Positions 12,119-24,085 of a stretch of DNA of 64,000 nucleotides are shown one piece after another. The stretch lies in NCBI GenBank assembly GCA_010094045.1, contig ML986597.1:1-64000 (forward strand), given 5' to 3'. This stretch comes from Lojkania enalia (Eukaryota; Ascomycota; Dothideomycetes; Pleosporales). Below the pieces are notes generated by a model, which searched no databases, had not been told where the DNA came from, and saw only the letters and a program-made list of their open reading frames with translations. The position numbers and the translations under genes were made by a program. The stretch's first letter is position 1; each line of letters begins with the position of its first letter.

Positions 12119-15100
12119 GAATATACAGTTGTAGTAAGGCGTAGTAGTTATAGAAAGAGAAGGCTCTTAGGGAATTTATATAAGAGATATTAAGGACGAT
12201 AGTAGCTTAATATATCTATCTAATTATAGACTATAAAACTATATATAATTAACTATAGACTTTTAAAAAGTATCTCTATTTAAATAAAGCTAAATATAGT
12301 ATATAGCTATAGGCTTAATACTAGACGCTTAAAATATAGCTAAGAAAGAGGAACCTAAATACCTAATTTAAGGATTAGCTTAAAACAACGCGCATTATAA
12401 GTCTAGTAAATATACTAGAAGTATAGGGGAATTAAGCTTAGTAGAACTTTATTCTCGCAGTTAAGAGCTTAGATAATAGCTAGGTAGTAAATAAGCTATT
12501 ACTACTTATTAAGTTTAAAGTAGATGATAAGCTATATATAAATATTTTAGACCTAATAGTATAGTATATATTATACTATCGTTGTACTAGACTAGTTATA
12601 TTAGAACTAGAGACGTTCGCGATATTTAATATTATATTATAGTAACTATAGTAGTTATAGTAGACTAATAGTAGCTAGAAACCTTAATAATTAAGATAGA
12701 TAGTCTACCTCTACGGAAATAGTTATAAATTTAAGTAGTATCTATATATTAACTTAGCGCTGTACCTATTAAGTTAGCAGCTAAATTAAGATATTAAGAT
12801 CTTTTAGGTTAAAGATACTCTATAATACTAAGAAGTAACTAGTAGTATTAGTAGGCTCTACAGGATTTATAATAGTCTTAATACTAGTATTAAGTATAAT
12901 AAAAAGATAGGATAATAGGTATTAACTATTAGGACCAGCTATAATAGCAGCTCTAAACCTAAGTTAATTAGTAAAATCTATAGTAGTTTTAGCTCTATAA
13001 CTTAGAGCTGTATAGACTAAGTAGTATTAGTATTAGCTATTACTACTTAATAGATAGATTATAGACCCTAGCTTAAATATCTATATTACTAATAGTAAGT
13101 CTTATAACTAGAGAATAATATAGTAGCCTAGATTAGACGACTATATATATATAAGAGGACAGCTGCTACTAATTCGAGAATAGAGAGAAGTCTAGCTATA
13201 AATATAGACGCCTACTAGAATTAAGATTATCTTACTCTTATACGTAGTATATATTCTAGAGATGTTTATAAGTATAGTTAGTCTCTTATACTATAGTATA
13301 GTAGGGATCTATTTTAATTTAGGATAAGACTATCTATATTAGATAGATCCGTCGAATATTATATACTATCTTAGGCGTATATTTAGATACTAGCTAATAG
13401 ATATAGAAGATAGTATATAACTATCTCTATTAATATATATAGTATAGTATAAACTAAAGCCTTCCTACGCAGCTTATAAATAGCTAGAACTTACACCTAT
13501 ATAAGCTTATAGGGTATTTAGCTATACTAGCTAGAAGGTAGTTACTTATCTACCTACTTATATTAACAGGCTTAAGTTAATTAAATAGTAGTAAGGGGTA
13601 TAGTAGTAGTAGTAGTAGTAGTAGTAGAGAAATTAAACTCTAAAGTAGATAGAATATACTATTTATATCTAATCTAAACTCTATAAAATAGTAAGTAGAA
13701 GAGCTTTTTAGGAACTAGTTTAGAGACTATTTAAGAAACTAGAGATAGATTTAGTCTAGATATACGATCAGTTAGAGTACTACTATAATAGAAACCTCTA
13801 GATATTCTATATAGTCTACTAGTATAGTAGATAGTATAAGGTCTACTACCTACTAAATAAAAATATAATAACGCTATAATATATAGTATAGAGATTACTA
13901 GTTAAGCTTAAAGTTTAGTTTAATACGTAGGTTAAAGCTATTAGGCTTAATAGTAAGTATAGATATTCTAAGATACTTAACATCTTTAAAGACCTAAAAA
14001 TCTTAGTAGAACTATAAGCAGAGTATACTAAAGAGCAGAATAGTCTAATAGAAAGAGTAGGGTAGTTACTAGTTGTATAAGGAAGAGCTATAAGGATAGA
14101 CGTAAGGCTACTAATAGAGGTATTAAATAAGTACCTACTCTTAGTAGTCTATCTCCTTAATTATATACTAACTAAAGCTCTAGACTAGTATACCCTATAT
14201 AAGATAGTACGCGGAACTAGACTGTTAGTAGTTTATCTTAGTATACTAGAAGCTAAGGTATATATCCTAAATTATTATCTATACTAGGGAGAGAAGCTAT
14301 AATCTTATATACTAATCAGACGCTTTATAGGATATAATTCTATAAATATCTATCGCATCTAAATACTAGAATTAGATAGAGTTATTAAAACTAGAAATAT
14401 TATTCTACTACCTGTAGAATTATATAAAGATCTTATCTTTCTAGATAAATAGACGCTGCGTCTAGCAGCTGTAGTATTTAATATTAAGGAGAGCTGTAAG
14501 CTGAATAATATAAAGCTTAAATAGATGCTAGATTAATCAACTCCTTAATCGCGTAAAAAGATACTAGATAATAAGCTTAAGTAGTAGATTAAATAGTAGC
14601 TTAAATAGAAGCTAGATTAGTAATAATTAAGTAAGCTAGCTAGAGTAGAGTATCTAGTAGTTAGTAGTATTATAATACTAGAAGATACTCTAGAACTGTA
14701 TAGTTAAGACGATCGCGACAAGTATTTAAAAGTAATAACTAGTCTCTTTAAGGGCTAGTATTAGATTAAGCTAGAAGTAGAGGCTCTAGACTAATAATTA
14801 AATAATATAAATAGACGCGACGAAATTAGTAGTTAGCTTAATACTAGAAATATTATAAAGACTAGAACTTGTAAAATACTCTATATATACTATATAGCGT
14901 TTATAGAAGTATTATAGTAAAAGATAAATAGTAATATACTAGCTAATTAGCCTAGGATTAGTCTATATAAAGATTAGCTGCTACTTCTACTAAAGTAATA
15001 GAAGTAACTTAAGAGGCATCTATTTAGAATCGAATTTAAGAAAGTAGTAGTAGTAGAGCTTTAGAGCTACTATAGTAAGGGCTGTCTAGTTCGTATAATA

Positions 15101-16624
15101 GAAACTAGAGCTAGTATATAGCTAGAGATTAAGCTTCTACCGCTAATATAGGTATTTATATATAAATTCGATAAGAATAGATATCTATATAAGTTTAAAG
15201 CTAGGCTAGTTATTAGAAAAGACCTATAGTAGAACTGGGGAGATATATATACAGCTACTCTAGTAGTATAAATATTCTAATTCCTAGTTACTCTAGTAGT
15301 AGCTTTTAAACTACACGCCTATTAATATAATATTACTAATACTTTCTTAAATATACTACTAAATAGACTAATATACACCTATATACTAAAAGGATTTATA
15401 TAGAAGTTAGGTAAGCTGTTAGAGATAAGGAAAGCTCTTTATAGCTTAAAAGATGCTCCTCTACTCTAGTATAAGCACCTTAAGAGCTCGCTATTTAAGT
15501 TAGAACTATAGCTAATCTAGAAGGTCCTATATCTATTTAGAAGTAAGAGCCTAATAGTATTCTTCTATATTAATAATATAGTTGTTTTAGTTTACTTAAA
15601 CTACTTTACTATATATTAATAATTTAAAGTAGGCTTAAAATTGTAGTATAAGCTATACTTACTTAAATAGCTCTAGTAGTTCCTAGAAATTAGAATAGTC
15701 TAAGACTAGGATATAGATAGAATCTAGCTTAGTTAAGACTTATTTATTAATAAAGTCGCAGCTAAGTATAGACTATAGAAGTAAGAGTAGAGAAGCTATT
15801 TTATAGTACCTCTAGTTAATAACCACCTAGTATTAAGTATAAAGGAGCTAAACTATTAGAGAACTAAATATTATTAGCAGCTAGTTAGATCTCTAAAATA
15901 TCTAGTAGTCTATATATACCCAGATATCTTAAAAGCTTATTTAACTCTAGTAACCTATCTTAAAAATCTAGAATAGAATTATATTTAAGTAGTAGAATAC
16001 GTCTAGAGATATATAATTAGTATAAGAGAGCTAGGCTTATAAGCATCTAGACTAGATTAGGAAAATACAATCTACCTTAATAATAAGTATAAACTACTAT
16101 TCTATAGAGTATTAGACGTAGTATTTATAGATAATTAAGAGACGCGTTGTAGCTTATAAAGCTACCTATTTAAGCTCTATAACTTACCTATTAACTAGAA
16201 AGTAATAATATAGTATTTAGTTACTAAGTTAACAACTAAGACTAAACTACTAGCTCTATCTATAATAGGTAGCGAGCTATAATAGTAGACTAGAGTTTTT
16301 AATTACATAGGGTTTAGTATAAAGATAGTTTCTACGCTATTTTATAATAATTAGTAGATAGTAGGTATTATTACTAAAATAGTAGATAGACTATAGACTA
16401 GGCTATATTATATAGATACTTATTAGATATAGATTTAATAAGAAGTTAAAGTAGGAAAGTTATAGGTTAGCTAGAAGCCGATAAACTAGATACTAGTAGA
16501 CGGTTTTATAAAGGTACTACCTAAGTAGAAGTACCTTACCTTTTTAAAGCAGCTTAGTCTTATAGAAGTACCTAGACTAGTTAACTAGAAGGTAGCTTTA
16601 CTATTTACTATAACTAGGGGGGTA
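12119..16624 (+). pseudogene. Copia-3 gag-pol remnant
   Basis: Copia-type polyprotein with RIP stops; its gag N-terminus lies before pogo-2 (9,762-10,247). The integrase block is near 14,010-14,180 (YTKEQNSLIERVG, the copia YTPEQNG-like motif). Reverse transcriptase runs about 15,150-15,640, with the FKARLV block and the active-site box now reading FFYINNIV instead of YxDD. RNase H follows to about 16,550, then a purine tract (16,615-16,622). A run of TAG codons at 13,600-13,627 appears to be a former poly-glutamine tract. Confidence 0.88.
13600..13627 (+). repeat. (TAG)n run, probable former (CAG)n
   Basis: About nine consecutive TAG triplets in the frame of the copia-3 polyprotein, preceded by two more TAG codons. 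If each TAG was CAG, the protein had a Gln-rich tract here. RIP converts CpA to TpA, which would change every CAG to TAG at once. Confidence 0.75.
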
Positions 16625-16824
16625 TATTATAACTATATAAAGGTACCTAGACTAGTTAACTAGAAGATAGCTTTACTATTTACTATAGCTAGAGGGGTAT
16701 ATTATAGCTAAGCTATTTATAGTTAGCCTTTTAGTAGGTCTAAGGATATATATATAGTATATCTCGTATTTCTAGTTAATAGATGTAGTTTTCTAATCTT
16801 TATTAAAGCTAGCTAGTTCTAATA
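16625..16824 (+). repeat. Copia-3 3' LTR
   Basis: 200 bp, same length as the reconstructed 5' LTR, followed by the TSD ttatt. Its first 75 bp duplicate the preceding internal 3' end (about 16,550-16,624), including the purine tract. The short 125-bp LTR form begins at 16,700. Confidence 0.9.
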
Positions 16825-16829
16825 TTATT

Positions 16830-17880
16830 AAAGAAGTAGAAAATTTTAGTAGAGAAGTATAGTATTTTATATAAAGGTTTAATTTATTACTATTTTATAA
16901 ACTAGTCTAATTTAGTTTTACTATATAATAGCTACTTATTCTAGATACTACGTAAAAGTATAGGCTATAATTAGGTACTATAAACATCCCTATATAGCTA
17001 AGAAGGGTAAGTTTAATATAATAGCCTTATATAATAGGTAGGCGGAGTAAAAAAGAAAGAAAGAAGAATCGTATATACCTTTATACTAAAACTATAGTAT
17101 TTTAAACTAAAATCTTAACTAGCTTATTATTATCTATTAATAATAGCTGTACAGCCGAGCTATTACTAGTACCTCTATTACTCTTAGGGTTAGGCTCTAG
17201 TTATAATAGCCCACCCGTAAGCTTATTATTACCTCTAGTTTATATAAAGTAGTAGGCTACGTAGTTTTACTATTTATAGTTCTTATAGTATTTACTAAAG
17301 TACTCCTCTACGCAGTAGTACTTTAGAAAGGGTTATAGTCCTTATATAGTACTATAGTAAGCGTTATATATAGTTTCTACTCGCCTCTTATAAGATTATA
17401 TAAGAATAGTATTAATATATAATAGCCTATACGTAGCTATTTAGATAGGAGTTATACTACTATATATAAACTCTACGTTCTACTTAAAAAGGGCTAGTAC
17501 TATAAGAGTCTATCAACTATAAGTAAGCGGGGCTAACTACTACCCTCCTATATATAGGATAGAGTTAGTATTAGCGCCAGCTTAAGCGGTAGCTATAATA
17601 GCAGTATTATAGAGAATAACAGCTCTAATTATAGTTAGGATCGTACAACTAGAAGGTTAGGAGTAGAAGAGCTAGTTAAGCTAATAGTAAGGTACTTAAG
17701 ATTACAAGCTTATTATATAAAGACTTACATTGTTATTGCTGTTGCTACTACTGTTAGAGGAGAGAGGGAGAAGAGCTAATAGTATAGTTTACTATTATTA
17801 TTGTACAAACGGCAGTTGTAAATAAATTACGTAATATATATATATATTTATACTTAAGGCTTTATACTTTATTGTTCGAA
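16830..17880 (+). other. Unidentified RIP-degraded repeat, right part
   Basis: Continuation of the sequence at 1-2,075 beyond copia-3. AT-rich with TpA excess; several frames are partly open but none gives a recognisable domain. A (T/A)n stretch near 17,835 and a sharp return to normal composition at about 17,880-17,940 mark the edge of the RIP block. Confidence 0.5.
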
Positions 17881-17939
17881 AGTATTATAGTTTAATTTAG
17901 CATGTAAAATTATATAATATTCATTGATCTAATGCTCGG

Positions 17940-18234
17940 TAAAGGCCGGGGTTTAGTTTTGTCCCTCCATCGGCTAATCGTCCTCCGTAGTCGACTTTCT
18001 GTTTTAGGTGATAGTCGTCTTAGGCGCCCTATTCATCCGCTAGCACGTGGGAGAAATTACGTTTGTGGTTGATTGTAAACTGCGCTAGAGCTTGCGACCA
18101 GTGACATCCCGGCGCCAAATACCAGGACTGGCAGCAATAGTGGAACAATGGCATTGAACAATCAGTATAAATGTACCTCTCGAACCCATGTTTCTTTTGC
18201 GTAGTATTTTCCTCTGGGCATCCTCTGGGTTAGA
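17940..18234 (+). promoter_or_regulatory. Pyrophosphatase promoter with E-box and TATA box
   Basis: Normal-composition DNA between the RIP block and the pyrophosphatase start. A perfect E-box in the context GCACGTGGG lies at 18,043-18,051, about 185 bp upstream of the ATG. A TATAAAT box lies at 18,166-18,172, about 63 bp upstream. GCACGTGGG is the established high-affinity context of yeast Pho4, whose filamentous-fungal relative is NUC-1. A role in phosphate control here is inferred. Confidence 0.6.
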
Positions 18235-19311
18235 ATGATTGCGAAGCACCTTTTTATTTCTTTTATTCTCGCGGCCCTTGCGGTCTCGACGCCGCTTAAT
18301 GGGAGAAGTCTAGCTCCAGCGCCAAAACCATGGAAGCATGATGTTTGCGCAAATTTCGACTACAACAAACTGAGTTTGAGAGAGGTCGGCGCACGAAATA
18401 CCCTGGTAAATACAATAACCTCGTTAAAGGCAAATTAATTCTAACCCCGGTAGGATTGGCGCATCTGGCTTGAGCTTTGTGGAAAGCCCATCTCATTCTG
18501 GCACGACGTTCCGCTGTATCCCGACAGCAAAAACAAGCAAATCGTAAACTTTATTGTCGAGATTCCCCGCTGGACCAATGGCAAGATAGAAATCCGTAGA
18601 TCGGAACCTCTCAATCCGATCTTCCACGACGATAAAGATGACGCGCCGCGTTACGTAGAAAGCGTTTGGCCACACAAGTCGTATCCCTTCCTCTACGGCT
18701 CCATTCCACAGACGTGGGAGAATCCTAACTTGAACCATGACTTTACAGGATTCCCAGGAGATAATGATCCTATGGATCTCTTCGACATTGGCCAAGATCC
18801 TGGATATACGGGCCAAATCAAGCAAATTAAGGTTCTCGGCGGACTAGCTGTCAACGACGGGGACGAGACGGACTGGAAAATTCTGGGTATTGACGTGAGA
18901 GATCCACTCGCACACCTCGTCAGCACGTATGAGGATGTCGAGAAATACCGTCCAGGCACAGTGCAAGCCTTCCGGGACTGGTTCACCTACTACAAAGTTG
19001 CACGCGGCGACGATATCATTCCGATCGTTGGGGAGACTTACCAAAATATCTCGATTACTGTAGATGTTATTGAGCAAAGCCATGGATACTGGAAGGACCT
19101 TGTGCGTGGGAAGGAGGATTCAAATGAGATTAACTATAACCAGACTTCGCAAGCTGATCTGAAAAGTTATGTTAGCTGCAAGCGCACTACGAAAGTATTT
19201 GATTTGCCGACGAAAGACAGGATCGAGAAGGCGGCCGTTAAGCCAGAGAAGTATGATTGGTGGTACTATTTGAATGAGGAAAAAGAATTGATCGAAGTTC
19301 CCGAGTCATAG
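18235..19311 (+). CDS. Secreted/vacuolar family I inorganic pyrophosphatase
   Basis: Hydrolyses inorganic pyrophosphate to two phosphates, Mg-dependent. The model has two exons (18,235-18,405 and 18,454-19,311) with a 48-bp intron (GTAAAT donor, CTAAC branch at 18,441, TAG acceptor), giving 342 residues. Residues 1 to about 20 form a hydrophobic signal peptide (MIAKHLFISFILAALAVS), so the enzyme should enter the secretory path, unlike cytosolic IPP1. The family signature DNDPMD is at residues 160-165. Equivalents of the yeast catalytic residues are all visible: E93, K101, E103, R123, Y138, D160, D162, D165, D192, D197, K199 and the YK pair. The C-terminus extends beyond the yeast enzyme, as in other secreted fungal homologues. 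The gene is intact although it starts only about 350 bp from a RIP block. Confidence 0.95.
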
Positions 19312-20353
19312 GGCGATTTCGAATATATGATGAAGAAATGAAGTTAGTCTCTTAATATCTAATGTAATATAACCGGAACTAATTGGGCCTCGTAGCATGA
19401 TGATAAGTTTCTGCCACGGGACCTCGAGTACCCCTTCGAATGGAACTTCATCAATCTCCTCTATCTCTTCACATGTGAATCCAATTTCCACTTCATTACT
19501 ATCATTCTTAGCTCGCTCTAGCGCGCACGTATATGAAAACTTTTCAAGTTCTTCCTAAGATTGGCAAATCTTTTTGTAGCTGGTCAATGACTACCATCTC
19601 TTCCTATCTCTATGGAGTTTATCTCTAACTATTCACCAATACCTTTGCAAACTTGCGGTTCTCCTCCAGGTGCAAAATAATTCCACCAGGTTCAGAGACT
19701 ACTTATAGCACACTTTTGATAAAAGAAGGTATTTCACGAGAGTTCAACATACCCCACAGCGTAATACATCAATCTTATCGCCCTCCAACGATTCATCATT
19801 GCACTCTTAAAATACGAAAAAAAAAGAAAAAAAATTACCCCCGCTAATCTATCCACAACTGTCCCATGAATCTAGAATGCTCGCATGCCCATTTCACCGA
19901 CCACGGCCCCATCCGGAATACCCTCTAGGCACCGGGTCCATGGCTTTGGAAAATTGTAAACCGATTGGTTGCCTCGACCGGTGAAGATAGGACCCCTATC
20001 TTCGTCCCCAACTTGTGATTGGACAGAAGAGTCTCTCTACAACGTCGTGCATCAGAAAATAATATAAAAGCTGTGTGATGTAGCGGAAGCCAAGCCAAAA
20101 AGGGAATTGCGGATGGGATGCCAAAACGGAAACGCCGAAGCTGGGTTACGCCAAATATAGTGGTGCGTCGATTATCTTAGGGCGAGCTGGAGGAATTGTG
20201 GAGAGAATATGTTGGAGTCCGAGTTAATATTGCGAGAGATATGGATGGTAGATAAAGCCTCGTTTTCTAATTGGTCCTAGCTCGCCTGCCTAATTTACTT
20301 TCTGGTCCCATCGCCAGCTGTGTTACAACCGTATTACTAACGAATTAAGAGAT
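19312..20353. other. Convergent intergenic region
   Basis: About 1 kb of normal-composition DNA between the 3' ends of the pyrophosphatase (+) and the unknown gene (-). It holds an A/G-rich tract near 19,817-19,840 and a short perfect palindrome (gatagg/cctatc) at 19,985-19,999. Short open frames are present but have no start context, splice logic or recognisable motif, so no gene is called. Confidence 0.6.
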
Positions 20354-23300
20354 TCACACAGCATCACTGGCTTTTACGAGTACGCCCTTTGTCTGCACGA
20401 TCGGTAACTGCTGCCCTCTTCGCAGCCTATCCATCGCTTTCCTTTGCTCCCTCCAATGATTCACTTGTTCGGTAAAATTTGCTTCGAAGTCTGAACACTC
20501 TACAGTCATACATTAGAGTCTATCTATTAATCCAATGCGCGGTTCGGATATTGTACCTTCCTCAGAGCTAAAGTCTATCCGTATAGATTCATAGCTGCGG
20601 TACCAATCGTCGCGATTCTGATCATCGAAGCGTAGGCATGTAGAATCTAGTGGGATTCCAGGGAGAGAGTTTGGTGTGCCGTGCAGCCTGCGAATCCGCA
20701 GATATTTTACTGCGTCAGAGCGTTTGGGGAAGATGGTGAGACTTGCGCTAGGTGCGGATTTAGCTTTGAATTTCCGGGTCCGAGGCTTGCGTAACTCAAG
20801 ACGATCGGATACTATGTCTTGTTAGTGAATTTGCTATGATGATTGAAGATGGTGCGTACTGAAAAGGACGTAAATGTCGAATTCCATGAAGAAGAATACT
20901 CTTGATGCTTTTAGGTGGTTGTATCTTAATTCTTGGTTATGCTGTCCGAACGTTTTGGGTACTGCGGAGACCTTAGACGAAACTGGTGAAGCTTTAGTGT
21001 TATTTGAGTCGACGGACGATGATGAGGAATCTCTCCAGACTTGGAGGGAGGTACGGCTGCAAAACTCTGCTTCGTCTTTCTTGGGTTGGAAGAGTAGGCC
21101 CTGGATGCTGCGATTCATTCTGTAAGTACTAGGGGGGATGCGCTTCATATACCAATTCGGAGCTAAATATTCGGTACCTACCGGTATTCGCCTTCGAAAA
21201 GATACCCAAGAAGGCCACCTTGAAATCCGTACATAGTCGTCTCTTAGCATTTGTTTAGTTTGTATCCCAAAATTCTGTGTTAGACAACACGAACCTTCAA
21301 GGCTGGAACGTTGGAATCGAAACCGGACCCGGAGGTCTGCGCCGGTCGCACGTAGATAAATATCTTCTGGCACAGTGCTCGTAGTCGTCGGTGTGTGCCG
21401 AGGAAAAGCATATACTGGAACTAACTCGGTCCGCTGAATACCAACTTCCGTCTGTCAAAAGCAGAAACTGGCTGTAGTTCCAAGCACTTACATATGATCT
21501 CGCGTGGGAATATATCCTTTCTGTCCACCCAAAGGCGGTAATTAGGGCCATTATACGCCCACTCGCCTCTGAATACTTTCACACTGGACTGGACCCACTC
21601 TGGCGATAGTAGGTCTTCCACGAAGCTCGTTTCTAGTCTGAATTTGTCAGTCGCGGTTCCATGGTTTGTCTGAAGAGACTAGATTGCAATGGAAAAATAC
21701 CTTGTATGCCACATTTCTTTCGTTTCACTATTTGCGATTTCAATTTCGTGAGGCTTGACAGTTGAATAGTCCGCAACCTGGAGGTCTAAAGTATTCTCTT
21801 CCAAATCTCTGACTAGCAAGCCAGACGAAGGGGCTACGATTGGGATCAGATCACTATAGTGTAGATTAGGACTGAACTGGTCTCCGGGTTTTCCCGGAAA
21901 TGAACTAGAATATCCTAGCACATTGCCAGGTGGCGCTTGCAAGTGGTTTGGGAATTGGTTGGCATTAATAGGAATCTTCTCTGAGACGAATTGCTGAGAG
22001 ATTGCAATGGGTTTGTGGAGAGTTGGGCGCAGATGAGAAGACAGAAATTTCGAACTGGGCGTACGAGCTGTAGCCGAGCCATAGATGTTTGCATTTTCTT
22101 TATTTGTGGTCATTTCATTTTCCTGAATATTGATTCCAGCTATGTTACGTTTTCTATGCTCAGCAACTGACTGAACCCAAGCGGCCGTCTGCTGATCAGG
22201 GGTGATGATCTCTGGTGTTTGGGTCTGTGATGAGGGGCTACATTGGTTGGCCACACTAAGCGGGATCTTTGATTGATTGCTAGGCTTTGATGAAATGTTC
22301 GCCCGCTGCTGGGTCAAAGGTTGGTATGGAGACCATGCGCTGTCAGCGCAATCGTATCCCGCCGACTGGTTTGAACGGTGTAACGGCTCCGTGGCATCGA
22401 ATGGCCTAATTTTAGGTCTGAATTTAGTGCTATGGACTAACGTATTCACTGATGTTGGATATTGTTCCATCTCGCTGCTAATAGACGGCGCTTCGGCAGT
22501 TGAAGCGCTGCTAAGTGGAAGTACTGTTGAGTGAACTGATAAACTGAGTTCCCAGGGCAAAGCAAGCTTTGAAATGGAAGGCCATTGAGTCTCCAGCTTG
22601 CTATAGTCGATTATAAGTGCTTTTGCAGAGTATAACTGGTGAATCGAATCAAGCAGTTCCTACAGATATTAGACATGATAAGAAATGGAAAGAGGGAAGT
22701 ATATACAGACCGACTGAAGGAATGCCAACAACCATTGCACCTCTTCGGGTAGAGAGTCATATTCGTCAGAGTGGTCAATGTCTACAAGTAACCAGCTACT
22801 CTTGATAAGATCAAAAAGAATGTTAACTTCTGGGCTTGATGGCGCTAAGGGCGTTGACACAATTGGTGATGCCTGATTTTAGGGTTAGATCTCGAAAGAT
22901 TTGACTACTCAATTTGAGAGAGTTATACTTCCTCATCATCGTGTATTAGTCCCCGTAGCTTGGGATGTATCCTAGAGCGTGCCTAATTCAAGTCAAATTA
23001 GCATCTATTTCCATGAATGCGGTGATACATACAGATTCTAGCCAGAAAATAGCACGGGAGACTTTTGTGGCTGTTGCTGTCCCTAACCCGGAGGTTGGTA
23101 TGTTTGCTTTCATCTGGGATACTCGTTCAACTGCAGCGGCTATTTCTTCCGCCTCAAAGACATCACTGCTGGGTATCCTATGTGGGTCAGAGTTCGGAAC
23201 TGCTGGCTGAATGCCTCGAAAGAATCGATCAAGGATCTGAGCAAGACGAGCGCTGTTGGTGTGCGTTTGAGTTTTCAGCCGGACTTGGCGTTCGGCATAT

Positions 23301-23716
23301 TGCTTGATAGCGGATTGCAGGTTTCGTATGAGCGATGCATAGTGAGAAAAAAGAGCTGAGATCTTTTTCGTCTCTGAATTCGTACGAAAGACATCTTCCG
23401 GAGATTCAGACGGAATGTAGGCTGCGGTACGCTCTGAGTGGCTGTCATCCACCAGGGAATTGGCATCTTGGCATTCGTATTCAAGAGTCGATACAGTTGC
23501 TGCATGGATAGTATCTAGAAGGCCGGCCCCAAGGAACTCGAATGCATGATTCCTCGAGTTCTGTTGCGAGGGAGTCGATATTTGTATGAAGGCTTGTAGG
23601 CTGAGGTGGAGCTCGGTTAGCGCGAACTCGAGGGGATGTGCAGTGGATTGCAGGGCCTGTCCAAGAAGCGATCGCACCTGTCCCAGCGCGGTCCAGGCCA
23701 CAGGAGACTGGGGCAT
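20354..23716 (-). CDS. Nine-exon protein of unknown function (about 937 aa)
   Basis: I do not recognise this protein. The model from high to low coordinates is 23716-23033, 22872-22711, 22659-21701, 21637-21492, 21444-21295, 21242-21182, 21119-20860, 20811-20557, 20490-20354. The lengths sum to 2,814 nt (938 codons) in one open frame, and most introns have clear donors and CTAAT/CTGAC/CTAAC branch sites. The weakest are the introns at 21,445-21,491 and 22,873-23,032. Residues 1-280 look helical and lack Cys clusters. About 300-590 is Ser/Pro/Gln/Asn-rich and probably disordered. About 600-937 is a conserved-looking, Trp/Tyr/Arg-rich globular part spread over six exons, including WVQSSVKVFRGEWAYNGPNY and a charged tail ending VKASDAV. 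No signal peptide or membrane segment is seen. It is divergent from the permease (369-bp gap). Confidence 0.72.
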
Positions 23717-24085
23717 GGCGCGAGCGAAAGGGGCATCGTATGGGGATGGCGCTGGGAGAAATCATCCAACAACGGGACGACGAAGGCTCGACCTGTTCTA
23801 GTCGTAGTCTCAAGGAGTCAGCATAGTAGCGACGCCCAGGCCGCTGCGGTGTAACACACTTCTGCAACTCCCTTATACAATTAGCGTGGGATAAGGTGCG
23901 TCTTTATCACACGTTCAGCCCCCAAAGCGTCCAGTCCGACGTGGTGTAGCACACCAGGATGGGCGCTGAACTTGCTGCGTCTGGCCATCTCGGCCTCTTA
24001 ACCGCTAGCATCTCCGGGCCTGGTAGGAATCCTCATCCTTCATCTTGGACTTTAGTCTTGGTCAGTCTTGGGCTTGATTTTTGGG
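23717..24085. promoter_or_regulatory. Divergent promoter region between unknown gene and permease
   Basis: 369 bp separating the start codons of two oppositely transcribed genes. Base composition is normal and C/G-rich. I see no clear TATA box on either side. Joint control of the two genes is possible but not shown. Confidence 0.45.

Larger units (their letters stand above)
2076..16824 (+). mobile_element. Copia-3: Ty1/copia retrotransposon, interrupted twice
   Basis: Full-length LTR retrotransposon bounded by the 5-bp TSD ttatt. Its 200-bp LTRs lie at 2,076-2,268 plus 9,744-9,750 (5', split) and 16,625-16,824 (3'). Removing gypsy-1 (7,470 bp plus 5-bp TSD) and pogo-2 (1,867 bp plus TA) leaves about 5.4 kb, normal for a copia element. 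Domain order on the + strand is gag, integrase, reverse transcriptase, RNase H, the copia order. Heavy RIP makes it inactive. Confidence 0.9.

Noticed and set aside
1..17880. Starship-type giant element (DUF3435 tyrosine recombinase captain)
   Set aside because: No tyrosine-recombinase motif could be read in the unassigned segments, and the gene island lacks cargo-type boundaries.
22965..23307. Plus-strand genes opposite intron 1 and exon 1 of the unknown gene
   Set aside because: The minus strand gives a continuous spliced frame with GTATGT donor and CTAAC branch; the plus frames overlap one another and have no motif.
23586..23854. Several plus-strand open frames opposite exon 1 of the unknown gene
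   Set aside because: Overlapping shadows of a spliced minus-strand gene in a C/G-rich stretch; no splice or motif support.
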